From the NCBI GenBank assembly GCA_023055505.1, contig JALIRH010000095.1:310001-374000 (forward strand): a stretch of 64,000 nt of DNA, written 5' to 3'. The position numbers and the translations under genes are program-made. Origin of the DNA: Callipepla californica brunnescens (Eukaryota; Chordata; Aves; Galliformes; Odontophoridae). Below the pieces are notes generated by a model. The model was not told the origin of the DNA and searched no databases. It was given only the letters and a program-made list of their open reading frames with translations. Every line of letters begins with the position of its first letter. Within the stretch, counting starts at the first letter, position 1. Shown here piece by piece: positions 52,321-63,510 of the stretch.

Positions 52321-52960
52321 GAAGAAGAATGATTTTGTGTGGGGCCCTGAGCAGCAGCAGGCTTTTGAGCAAATGAAGCAGGAGATAGCCCGTGCCGTGG
52401 CCCTGGGGCCAGTGCGGACGGGACAGGATGTAAAGAACATCCTCTACACTGCTGCTGGAAAGGAAGGTCCCACTTGGAGTTTGTGGCAAAGAGCTTCTGG
52501 AGAGACCCGAGGCCGACCCCTTGGTTTCTGGAGTCGAGCATACAGGGGGTCTGAGGAGCGCTACACTCCAACTGAGAAGGAGATCTTAGCCGCATATCAG
52601 GGGGTTCGAGCTGCTTCTGAAGTAATCGGTACTGAAACGCAGCTCCTTCTGGCACCTCGACTGCCAGTACTGAACTGGATGTTTAAAGGAACAGTTCCCT
52701 CTACCCATCATGCTACTGATGCCACTTGGAGTAAGTGGATTGCGCTGATTACACAGCGAGCTCGGATGGGGAACCCCAACCGTTCAGGAATCCTGGAGGT
52801 GATCATGGACTGGCCTGAAGGTAAAAAGTTTGGAACAACACCAGCAGAGGAGGTGTCACGTGCTAAAGAAGCCTCACCATATAATGAACTAACAGAAGAT
52901 GAAAAGAGATACGCCCTGTTCACAGATGGATTGTGTCGCTTTGTGGGAAAGCCCGATTGC
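52321..52960 (+). pseudogene. RT connection and start of RNase H, class III provirus, truncated
   Basis: Continues in the next frame with NDFVWGPEQQQAFEQMKQ, LGFWSRAYRGSEERYTPTEK and ILAAYQGVRAASE, then the first RNase H motif YALFTDGLCRFVGK (about 52912-52950, first catalytic Asp present). Immediately afterwards the sequence becomes the 11-bp minisatellite, so the rest of RNase H and integrase are lost. Confidence 0.85.
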
Positions 52961-55900
52961 TGCCCCATAGCTGCCCCATAGCCTCGCCATAGCTTCCTCT
53001 TAGATGCCTCACTGCAGCCCCATAGCTGCCTCACTGCTGCCCCATCGCTGACCCACTACTGCCTCACTGCTGCCCCATAGCTTCCCAATAGCTGCCTCAC
53101 CGTTGCCGCATATCTGCCCCATAGCCTCCCCACAGCCTCCTCATAGCTACCCAATAGCTGCCTCACTGGTGCACCATAGCTGCCCCAGAGCCTCGCCATA
53201 GCCTCATCATAGCTGCCCCACTGCTGCCCCATTGCTACCTCCCTGCTGCCCCATAGCCGCCCCATGGCTGTCTAATACCCGCCCCATAACTGCCCTATAG
53301 CCTCCCCGTAGCCTCCTCATAGCTGTCTCACTGCTACCCCATAGCTGCCTCATAGCCGCCCCATAGCCACCCCATAGCTTCCTCACTGCTGCCCCATAGC
53401 TGCTCCATAGCCTCCCCATAGCCTCCTCATAGCTGCCCCATAGCTGCCCTATAGCCTCCCCATAGCCTCCTCATAGCTGTCCCACTGCTGCCCCATAGCT
53501 GCCCCGTGGCTGCCTCATAGCTGTCAAACTGCTGCCCCATTGACGCCCCATAGCTTCCTCACTGATGCACCATAGCTGCCCCATAGCCTCCCCATAGCCT
53601 CTTTATAGCTGCCCCACTGCTGCCCCTTAGATGCCCAATGGCTGCCTCATAGCCGCCCCGTAGCTGCCCCACTGCTGCCCCATAGCCTCCCCATAGCCTC
53701 TTCATAGCTGCCTCACTGCTGCCCCACAGCCGCCTCATGGCTGCCTCATACCTGCCCCATAGCTGCCTCATAGCCGCTCCATAGCTGCTGCATAGGCTCC
53801 TCGGAGCTGCCCCATAGCTTCCTCAATGCGGCCCCAGAGATGCCCAACTGCAGCCCCATGGTTGCCTCATAGCTTTTCCATAGCTGCCCCATAGCCTCCC
53901 CATAGCCGCCCCATAGCTGCCTCACTGCAGCTTCATAGCTGCCCCGTAGTCTCCCCATAGCCTCCTCATACCTGTCCCATCGCTGCCTCTCTGCTGCCCC
54001 ATAGTTGCCCCGTAGCCTCCTCATAGCTACCCCACTACTGCCCCATACCTGCCCCACTGCTGCTACATATCCACCCCATAGATGTCTCACTGGTGTCCCA
54101 TTGCCACCCCATGGCTGCCTAATAGCCGCCCCATTGCTGCCCCACTGCTGCCCCATAGCTGCACCATGGCTGCCTCATAGCTGTCCAATACCTGCCCTAT
54201 AGCCTACCCATAGCCTCCTCATAGCTCTCTCACTGCTTCCCCATAGTTGCCCCATGGCTGCCTTGTAGCCGCCCCATAGCTGGTCCATAGCCTCCTCTTA
54301 GCTGCCCCACTGCTGCCCCATAGCCGTTTGATGGCTGCCCCATGGCTACCCCATAGCTGCCCCACTTCTGCCCCATAGCCTCCCCATAGTCTCCTCATAG
54401 CTGCCTCACTGCTGCCCCATAGCTGCCTCATAACTGCAAAACTGCTGCCCCATTGCCGCCTCGTAGCTTCCTCACTGATGCACAATAGCTGCCCCATAGC
54501 CTCCCCATAGCTTCCTCTTAGCTGCCCCACTGCAGCCCCATAGCTGCAGCACTTATGCCCCATAGCTGACCCACTACTGCCTCACTGCTGCCCCATAGCC
54601 TCCCCATAGCTGCCTCACTGCTGCCCCTAGCTGCCTCACTGGTGCCCCAGACGTACCCCATGGCTGCCTCATAGCCGCCCCATAGCTGCCCCATTACTGC
54701 CCCATAGCCTCCCCATACTTGCCCCATAGCTGTCTCACTGCTGCCCCATAGCCACCCCATAGCTGCCTCCCTGCTCCACCATAGCTTCCCTATGTCTGCC
54801 TCATCGCCACCCCATAGCTGCCTCATAACCTCTCGATATCTGCTCCATAGCTGCCCCACTGCTGCCCCATACCTGCCCCATAGCCTCCCCATAGCCGTCC
54901 CATAGCTGCCTCACTGCTGCCCCATGGTGCCCAATGGCTGCCTAATAGCCGCCCGATAGCCTTGCCACTGCTTCCCAATAGCTGCCCAATAGCTGCCCCA
55001 CTACTGCCCCATAGCCGCTCTATAGCTGCCTCATCGGCTTCCCATAGCCTCCTCATAGCTGCCTCATTGCTGCCTCACTGCTGCCCAATAGCTGCCCCAT
55101 AGCCTCCCCATAGTCTCCTCATAGTTGCCCCACTGCTGCCCCATAGACGCCCCATAGCTGCCTCACTGCTGCTTCATAGCTGCCCCATAGCCTACCAATT
55201 GCCTCCTCTTAGCTGCCACACCGCTGCCCCAGAGCTGCTTGATAAGTGCCTCATACCTGTCCCATAGCTGCCTCACTGCTGCCCCATAGCCTCCTCATAG
55301 CCTCCCCATATCTGCCCCACTGCTGCTCCATATCCGCCCCATAGCTGCCCGACTGCTGCCCCGTAGCCTCCCCATAGCTGCCTCACTGGTGCCCCAAAAC
55401 TGCCTCACTGCTGCCCCATAGCCTCCCCATAGCCTCCTCTTAGCTGCCCAACTGCTGCCCCATAGCTGCCTCACTGCTTCCCCACTACTGCCCCATAGCC
55501 TCCTCATAGCTACCTCATATCTGCCCCACTGCTGCTCCATATCCGCCCCATAGCTGCCCGACTGCTGCCCCGTAGCCTCCCCATAGCTGCCTCACTGGTG
55601 CCCCAAAACTGCCTCACTGCTGCCCCATAGCCTCCCCATAGCCTCCTCATAGCTGCCCAACTGCTGCCCCATAGCTGCCTCACTGCTTCCCCACTACTGC
55701 CCCATAGCCTCCTCATAGCTGCCTCACTTCTGCCCCTTACCTGCCCCACTACTTCCCCATAGCTGCCCCACTAATGCCCCATAGCTGCCCCATAGCCTCT
55801 CCTGAGCCGCCACATAGCTGCCTCACTACTGCCCCATAGCTGCCCAACTGCTGCCTCATAGCTGCCAAACTACTGCCCCATAGCCGCCCCAAAGCTGTTT

Positions 55901-58605
55901 CAAATCTGCTCCATAGCTGCCCCATAGCCTCTTCATAGCTGTTCTATAGCTAGCTCACTGCTGCCCCATAGCTGCCCCATAGCCTCCCTATAGCTTCCTC
56001 TTAGATACCCCACTGCGGCCCCATAGCTGCAGCACTAATGCCCCATAGCTGACCCACTACTGCCTCACTGCTGCCCCATAGCTTCTCAATAGCTACCTCA
56101 ACGTTGCCACATATCTGCCCCATAGCCTCCCCACAGCCTCTTCATAGCTACCCAATAGCTGCCTCACTGGTGCACCATAGCTGCCCCAGAGCCTCGCCAT
56201 AGCCTCATCATAGCTGCTCCACTGCTGCCCCATTGCTACCTCCCTGCTGCCCCATAGCCGCCCCATGGCTGCCTAATAGCCGCCCAATAGCTGCCCCACT
56301 GCTGCCCCATTGATGCCTTATATCTGCCTGACTACTGCCACATAGCCACTATATACCTGCCCCATAGCCTCCCCATAGCCTCCTCATAGCTGCCCCATAG
56401 CTGCCCTCTAGCCTCCTCATAGCTGTCCCACTGCTGTCCCATAGCTGCCCCGTGACTGCCTCATAGCTGTCAAACTGCTGCCCTAAAGACGCCCCATAGC
56501 TTCCTCACTGATGCACCATAGCTGCCGCACAGCCTCTCCATAGCCTCTTTATAGCTGCCCAACTGCTGCCCCATAGCTGCCTCACTGCTTCCCCACTACT
56601 GCCCAATAGCTACCCCATAGCTGCCTCACTGCTGCCCCATATCTGCCCCACTACTTCCCCATAGCTGCCCCACTAATGCCCCATAGCTGCCCCATAGCCT
56701 CTCCTGAGCTGCCACATAGCTGCCTCACTACTGCCCCAACTGCTGCCCAACTGCTGCCTCATAGCTGCCAAACTACTGCCCCACAGCCGCCCCAAAGCTG
56801 TTTCAAATCTGCTCCATAGCTGCCCCATAGCCTCCTCATAGCTGCCCAACTGCTGCCCCATAGCTGACTCACTGCTAACCCATAGCTGCCCCATGGCTGC
56901 CTTATAGCCGCACCATAGCTGCTTCACTGCTGCCACATATCTGACCCATAGCCGCCTCATAACTGCCTCACTGCTGCTTCATAGCTGTCTTACTACTGCC
57001 CCATACCTGCCCCACTGCTGCTCCATATCCGCCCCATAGCTGCCCGACTGCTGCCCCATATCTGCCCCATAGCCTCCTCATAGCTGTTCTAAAGCTAGCT
57101 CAATGCTGTCCGATAGCTGCCCCATAGCCTCCCCATAGCCTCCTCTTAACTGCCCCACTCGGCCCCATAGCTGCAGCACTAATGCCCCATAGCTGACCGA
57201 CTACTCCCTCATTGCTGCCCCATAGCTTCCCCATAGCTACCTCACCGTTGCCACATATCTACCCCATATCCTCCCCACAGCCTCCTCAAAGCTACCCCAT
57301 AGCTGCCTCACTGTTGCACCATAGCTGCCCCATAGCCTCTCCATACCCTCCTCATTGCTGCCCCATAGCTGCCCCATAGCTTCCCCACAGCCTCCTCATA
57401 ACTGTCCCATTGGTGCCCCATAGCTGCCCCATGGCTGCCTCACTGGTGTACCATAGCTGCCCCATGGCTGCCTCACTGGTGTACCATAGCTGCCCCGTAG
57501 ACTCACCATAGCCTCATCATAGCTTCCCAACTGCTGCCCCATTGCTACCTCCCTGCTGCCCTATAGCTGCCCCATAGCTGCTCCATAGCCTCCCCATAGC
57601 CTCCTCATAACTGCCCCACTAATGCCCCATAGCTGCCGCACTAATGCCCCATATTGGACTCTCTACTCCCTCACTGCTGCCCCGTAGCCTCCCTATAGCT
57701 GCCTCACTGGTGCCCCATATCTGCCTCACTGGTGCCCCATAGCTGCCCCATAGCTTCCCCACAGCCTTCTCATAGCTGCCTCACTACTTCCTCACTGCTG
57801 CCCCATAGCTTTCTCATAGCTACCCCATAGCTGCCTCACTGCTGCCCCATATCTGCCCCACTACTTCCCCATAGCTGCCCCACTAATGCCCCATAGCTGC
57901 CACATAGCCTCTTAATAACCGTCCCATATCTGCCCCACTGCTGCTCCATTGCCTCCCCATAACCTCCTCATAGCTGACCCATAGCTGCCCCATAGCTACC
58001 TCACTGCTGCCCCATACGTGCCCCATGGCTGCCTAATTCCCGCCCCATAGCTGCCCCACTGCTGCCTTATATCTGCCCAACTACTGCCACATAGGCGCTC
58101 TATAGCTGCCCCATAGCCTCCCCTTAGCCTCCTCATAGCTGCCCCATAGCTAGCTCTCTGCTGCCACATAGCTTCCCCATAGCCTCCTCATAGCTGTCCC
58201 ACTGCTGCCCCATAGCTGCCAAAATGCTGCCCCAAAGCCGCCCCATAGCTTCCTCACTGATGCACCATAGCTGCCCCATAGCCTCCCATAGCCTCCTTAT
58301 AGCTGCCTCACTGCTACTCCATAGCTCCATCACTGCTTCCTCATAGCTGCCCCACTACTGCCTCATAGCTGCTTGATGGCTGCCTAATAGCCGCCCCATA
58401 CCTGCCCCACTGTTGCCCCATAACTGCCCCATGGCTACCCTTAGAGCTGCCCCACTTCTGTCCCATAGCTGCCCCATAGCTGCCCCACTGCTGCCCCGTG
58501 GCTGCCTCATTTCTGCCCCATACCTGCCTTACTGCAGCCCCATAGCCGCCCCATAGCCACCCCATAGCTGCCTCATATCCTCCCCATAGCCTCCTCATAG
58601 ATGTT
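52961..58605. repeat. 11-bp minisatellite (CTGCCCCATAG type), first block
   Basis: Built from 11-bp words such as CTGCCCCATAG, CTGCCTCACTG and CCTCCCCATAG. The minus strand is mostly open because the repeat yields few stops in that orientation, giving Gly/Ala/Trp/Leu-rich frames (period 33 bp = 11 codons); these are not genes. It contains internal duplications: 55312 and 55521 (offset 209 bp = 19 units), 53047 and 56048 (offset ~3.0 kb) and 57192 (a further 1,144 bp = 104 units). Nothing else is seen in it. Confidence 0.93.
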
Positions 58606-58973
58606 ACAAGTGCTAGGGGAAAAAAGAGAGCGCCGCGCGGCCCCGGAATCCTGCCCCGCCCCTCCCCCGCTGCCGCTGCCGCTGCCGCTGCCGCTGCCGC
58701 TGCCCCTGCCCAGCCCCACCCCCAAAGCTCACAGTGCCTCCCGTACAGCCGCCGCCGCCGCTCCAACGTGCGGTTTCCGCGGCAACGGAGCCGCCGCCGC
58801 CGCCGCCGCTCCAACGCGCGGTTTCCGCAGTTTCCGCAGTTTCCGCGGTTCCCACGGCAACGGAGCCGCCGCCGCCGCCGCCGCTCCAACGCGCGGTTTC
58901 CGCGGTTTCCGCGGCGCCGCCACCGCCGCCGCCATAGTACTCCACCGCTCCGTTCATCTGCGGGGGGGGGGGG

Positions 58974-58999
58974 ACTTCCGTTTCCGGCTTCCGGGACCG
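58974..58999 (+). promoter_or_regulatory. ETS-like sites in candidate promoter
   Basis: ACTTCCG and GGCTTCCGGG (reverse complement CCCGGAAGCC) lie 60-80 bp upstream of a Kozak-context ATG. Paired ETS sites are common in CpG-island promoters of broadly expressed genes. Assigned by motif only. Confidence 0.45.
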
Positions 59000-59056
59000 G
59001 CGCACGCGTAGTGCTATTCCCAGAGCCGCGCGCAGTGGGGGTGGGGCTGTTCGGCC

Positions 59057-59132
59057 ATGGCGTTGGCGGGGGGGGAGGTCGCGCAACGTGGAGCTCCTGG
59101 GGGAGCTACAGCGGCTGCTCGCGCACACGCAG
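59057..59132 (+). CDS. Candidate first coding exon in CpG island
   Basis: ATG at 59057 in good Kozak context (CGGCCATGG), then 76 bp ending CAG before a good donor GTGGGA (59133). As written the frame gives a low-complexity Gly/Ala-rich peptide. The next frame gives a far more protein-like NVELLGELQRLLAHTQ up to the same donor. The two frames would join if the eight-G run at 59068-59075 were one base shorter, so a homopolymer error or a real frameshift is possible. I do not recognise the gene. The following exons are not visible; the downstream DNA is G-rich and then minisatellite. Confidence 0.45.
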
Positions 59133-59455
59133 GTGGGAAAGGGGAGGGGGGGAGGAGTGGGGTGGCGGAGGGAGAAGGGGGGAATAGGGTGTGGGTGGGG
59201 TGGGGCGGAGTTGGGTGAGGGACGGGGATGTGGGGCTGGGGTTGGGGCTAATGGGGCTCGATGCTCGGTTCTAAGTCCGGGTGCTCAGTTAGGGGTCTGA
59301 AGGCTCTGTTATGGGGCTGGGGCTGCAGATGTGGGGTCGGGGTTATGGGGCTGGGGTCGGGGTTGTGGGTCCGGGGCCGTCGATGTGGGGGAGGGATCAG
59401 CCAGTCCTCATTGGTGGGCAACCATGGAAGGGGCGAGGACTCCAACAAAAGAAGC

Positions 59456-62400
59456 GGGGGGAAACCAGCAGCCCCACTGCTGCCCCATAGCCTCCTCATA
59501 GCTGCCCCACTGCAGCCCCATAGCTGCCCCATGGCTGCCCCACTGCTGCCCCGCTGCCACCCCATAGCCACCCCACTGCTGCCCCATAGCTGCCCCACTA
59601 CTGCCTCATAGTGGCCCCATAGCCTCCTCAGAGCTGCCCGATAGCTGCCTCATAGCCACCAGATAGCCGCCCCATAGCTGCTCCATAGCCTCCCCATAGC
59701 CTCCTCATAGCTGCAACACTGCTGCACCATAGCTGCTCCATGGCTGTATAATAGCCGCCCGATAGCTGCCCCACGGCTTCCCAATAGCTGCCCGACTACT
59801 GCCACATAGCCGCTCTATACCTGCCCAATAGCCTCCTCATAGCTGTCCCACTGCAGCCCCATACCTGCCCCATGGCTGCCCCATTGCTGCCACATAGCCA
59901 CCCCACTGCTGCCCCATAGCTGCCCCACTACTGCCTCATAGCGGCCTCATAGCCTCCTCAGAGCTGCCCGATATCTGCATCACTGCTGCCTTAGAGCCGC
60001 CCCATAGCTGCCCCACTGCTGCCCCATTGCTGCCTCACTGCAGCCCCATAGCTGCCAATGGCTGCCCCATAACCTCCTCATAGCTGCCCCACTGCTGCCC
60101 CATAGCCGCCCCATGGCTGCCCCACTGCTAACTTATAGTTGCCCCACTACTGCCCCATAGCTTCCCCACTGCTGCTCCACAGCCGCCCCAAAGCCTGCTC
60201 ATAGCTGCCCCAGTGCTGCCCCATATCTGCCTCATGGCTGCCTCATAGCCGCACCATAGCTGCCCCACTGCTGCCCCGTGTCTGCCTCATGGCTGCCTCA
60301 TAGCCGCACCATAGCTGCCCCACTGCTGTCCCATAGCTGCCCTATAGCTTCCTCGTAGCTGCCCCACTGCTGCCCCATAGATGCAAAATGGCTGCCTCAT
60401 AGCCGCTCCGTAGCTGCCCCACTGCTGCCCTATAGCATTTCCATAGCCTCTTCATAGCTGCCTCACTGCTGCCCCACAGCCACCCCATGGCTGCCTCATA
60501 CCTGCCCCATAGCTGCCTCCTAGCCGCTCCATACATGCCCCATAGTCTCCCTAGAGCGTCCTCATTGCTGCCCCACTACTGCCCCATAGCTGCCCCACTA
60601 CTGCGTTATTGCTGCCCCACTGCTGCCCCATAGCTGCCCCATAACGTCCTCATAGCTGCCCCATAGCTGCCCCATACCTGCCTCACTGCTGCCCAATAGG
60701 TGCCCAAAGGCTGCCTAATAGCCGCCCCATAGCTGCCCCACTGCTTCCCAATAGCTGCCTTATATCTGCCCGACTGCTGCCCCATAGCTGCCTCATAGCC
60801 TCCCCATAGTCTCCTCATAGTTGCCCACACTGCTGCCCCATAGCCTTCCCATAGCTGCCTTAGCTGCCCCACTGCTGCCCCATATCTGCCCCATAGCCTC
60901 CTCAAGGCCTCCTCATAGCTAACCCATAGCTGCCTCACTCGTGCCCCATAGCTGCCTCTCTGCTGCCCCATAGCTGCCCCATAGCCTCCTCATAGCTGCC
61001 TCACTGCTGCCCCATATCTGCCCAACTTCTGCCTAATTGCTGCCTCACTGCTGCACCATAGCTGCCCTACGGCTGCCTCATAGTTGCCCCATAGCTGTCT
61101 CATAGCCACCCGATAGCTGCCTCCATAGCCTTCTCGTAGCTTCCTTACTGCTGCCCCATAGCTGCACCGTGGCTGCCCCATAACTGCACCGTGGCTGCCT
61201 CATAGCCGTTACATATCTGCCCCATAGCCTCCCCATAGCCTCCCCATAGCTTCCTCATAGCTGCCTCACTGCTACCCCATAGCTCCCTCGCTGCTTCCCC
61301 ATAGGTGCCCCATGGCTACCTCATAGCTGCCCCACTGCTGTCCCATAGCTGCCCCATGGCTGCCTCATAGCCACCCCATAGCTGACCCACTGCTGCCTCA
61401 TAGCCACCCCATAGCTGACCCACCGCTGCCTCATAGCTGCTCCACTACTGCCCCATAGCTGCCTCACTGGTTTCTCATACCTACCCCATGGCTGCCTCAT
61501 AACCTCACCATAGCTGCCCCACTACTGCCCCATAGCCACCCCGTCGCTGCCCCATAGCCTCCCCATACTTGCCCCATAGCTGTCTCACTGCTGCCCCATA
61601 GCTGCCCCATGGCTGCCTCATAGCCGTCCAATAGCTGCCCGACTACTGCCCCATAGCTGCCTCATAGCCTCCCCATAGTCTCCTCATAGTTGCCCACACT
61701 GCTGCCCCATAGCCTCCCCATAGCTGCCTTAGCTGCCCCACTGCTGCACCACATCTGCCCCATAGCCTCCTCATAGCTGACCCATAGCTGCTTGATAAGT
61801 GCCTCATACCTGTTGTATAACTGCCTCACTGCTGCCCCATAGCTGCCCCATAGTTTCCTCAGAGCCTCCTCATATTTGCCCCACTGCTGCCCCGTAGCTG
61901 CCTTACTACTGCCCCATACCTGCCTCACTGCTGCCCCATAGCTTCCCCGTCGCTGCCTCATAGCCGCCCCATTGCTGCCCCATGGCTTCCCAATAGCATC
62001 CTCAAAGCTGCCCCATTGCTTCCCCTTAGCTTCCTCACTGCTGCCCCATAGCTACCCCACTACTGCCCCATAGCCGCCCCGTAGCCTCAAAGCTGCCCCA
62101 CTGCTGCCCCATGGCTGCCTCTTTGTTGCCCCATACCTGCCCCACTGCTGCCCTATAGCCACCCCATAGCTGCCTCACTTCTGCCCCATAACTGCCTCAT
62201 ATCCTCCCCATAGCCTCCTCATAGATGCCTCACTGCTACACAATAGCTGCCCCACAGCTGCCCCATAGCTGCCTCACTGCAGCCCCACAGCTACTTTTTG
62301 TCTGCCTCAAAGATGCCCCATAGCTTCCTCATGGCCTTCCCATAGTCTCATCATAGCTGCCCCACTGCTGCCCCATAGCTGCCTTACTACTGCCCCTTGC

Positions 62401-63510
62401 TGCCCCAAGGCTCGCTTATAGCTACACCATAGCTGTTTCACTACTGCCACATAGCTGCCCCATGGCTGCCCCATAGCTGCTCAACTGCTGCCCCATAGTC
62501 GCCCCATAGCTGCCCCACTGCTGCCCCATACCTGCTTCATAGCCTCCCCATAGTCTCCTCCTGCTACCCCACTGCTGCCCCATAGCTGCTCCATAGCCTC
62601 TCAAGAGACTCCTCATAGCTGCCCCACTTCAGCCCCATAGCCGCCCCATAGCTGCCTCACTGCTGCCCCATTGCCACCCCATGGCTGCCTAATAGCCGCC
62701 CCATAGCTGTCCCACTGCTGCCCCATAGCTGCCTTATAGGTGCCCCACTACTGCCACATTGCCGCTCTATAGCTGCCCCATAGCCACCCCATAGCTGCCC
62801 CCATAGCCTTCTCAATAGCTTCCTTACTGCTGCCCATAGCTGCCCCACTGCTGCCCCATAGCTGCACCGTGGCTGCCCCATAGCCTCCCCATAGCCTCAT
62901 CATAGCTGCCTCACTGCTACCCCATAGCTCCCTCGCTGCTTCCCCATAGCTGCCCCATGGCTACCTCATAGCTGCCCCATAGCTGCCCCACTACTGCCCC
63001 ATAGCCACCCCATAGCTGCCTCACTGCTCCCCCATAGCTACATTTTGTCTGCCTCAGAGCTGCCCCATCGCTTCCCCATGGCCTTCCCATAGCCTCCTCA
63101 TAGCTGCCAAACTACTGACCCATAGCTGCTTCACTACTGCCCCATAGCTGCCCAATGGCTTCCCCATAGCCGCCCTATAGCTGCCCAACTACTGCCCCAT
63201 AGCCTCCCCATAGCTGCCTCACTGCTCCCCTATAGCTGCCCCATGTCTGCCTCATCGCCGCCCCATAGCTGCCCCATAGCCTCTCGATAGCTGACCCATA
63301 GCTGCCCCATAGCCTCCTCATAGCTGCCTCACTGCTGCCTGATTGCTGCCTCACTTCTGCCCCATAGCTGCCCAATGGCTTCCTCATAGCCGCCCCATAG
63401 CTGCCCCACTGCTGCCCCATAGCTGCCTTATAGCTGCCCTACTACTGCCCCATAGCTGCCCCACTGCTGCCCAATAGCTGCCCCATAGCTTCCCCATAGC
63501 CTCCTCATAC
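59456..63510. repeat. 11-bp minisatellite, second block
   Basis: Same repeat family as 52961-58605, resuming about 320 bp after the candidate exon donor, so it would lie in that gene's first intron. It contains recurrent longer words, for example ATAGTCTCCTCATAGTTGCC with its neighbours at 60808 and 61676. Minus-strand frames are repeat by-products. Confidence 0.92.

Larger units (their letters stand above)
48536..52960 (+). mobile_element. Class III (ERV-L-like) endogenous retrovirus, 3' part missing
   Basis: Plus-strand provirus with 5' LTR, tRNA-Lys primer site, an extra small ORF, gag, protease, RT and the start of RNase H. It stops abruptly at about 52960, inside the RNase H domain, where the 11-bp minisatellite begins. 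Integrase, any further genes and the 3' LTR are absent. RT motifs (VDYRGLNEVTPPLSAAVPD, DIANAFFSIPL, YIDD) are ERV-L-like. It is the least decayed of the three proviruses, with gag fully open. Confidence 0.9.
58606..59455. other. CpG island with GCC/GCTGCC repeats
   Basis: Abrupt change to very GC- and CpG-rich DNA inside the minisatellite. It holds a (GCTGCC)n tract at about 58667-58712, a threefold tandem repeat of GCC-runs plus GCTCCAACGCGCGGTTTCCGC at about 58750-58935, a run of ten G near 58963, and ETS-like CTTCCG words at 58974 and 58988. This is what a housekeeping-type vertebrate promoter looks like. The downstream part (59133-59455) has many GGGG runs on the plus strand and strong G-quadruplex potential. 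Confidence 0.8.

Noticed and set aside
51831..52655. Minus-strand frames of 72-172 codons over the class III RT
   Set aside because: Antisense shadows of a clearly recognised RT on the plus strand.
52961..63510. Long minus-strand frames with an 11-residue Gly/Ala/Trp pattern
   Set aside because: An 11-bp repeat gives an 11-codon period in any frame, and absence of stops follows from unit composition; no promoter or conservation is visible.
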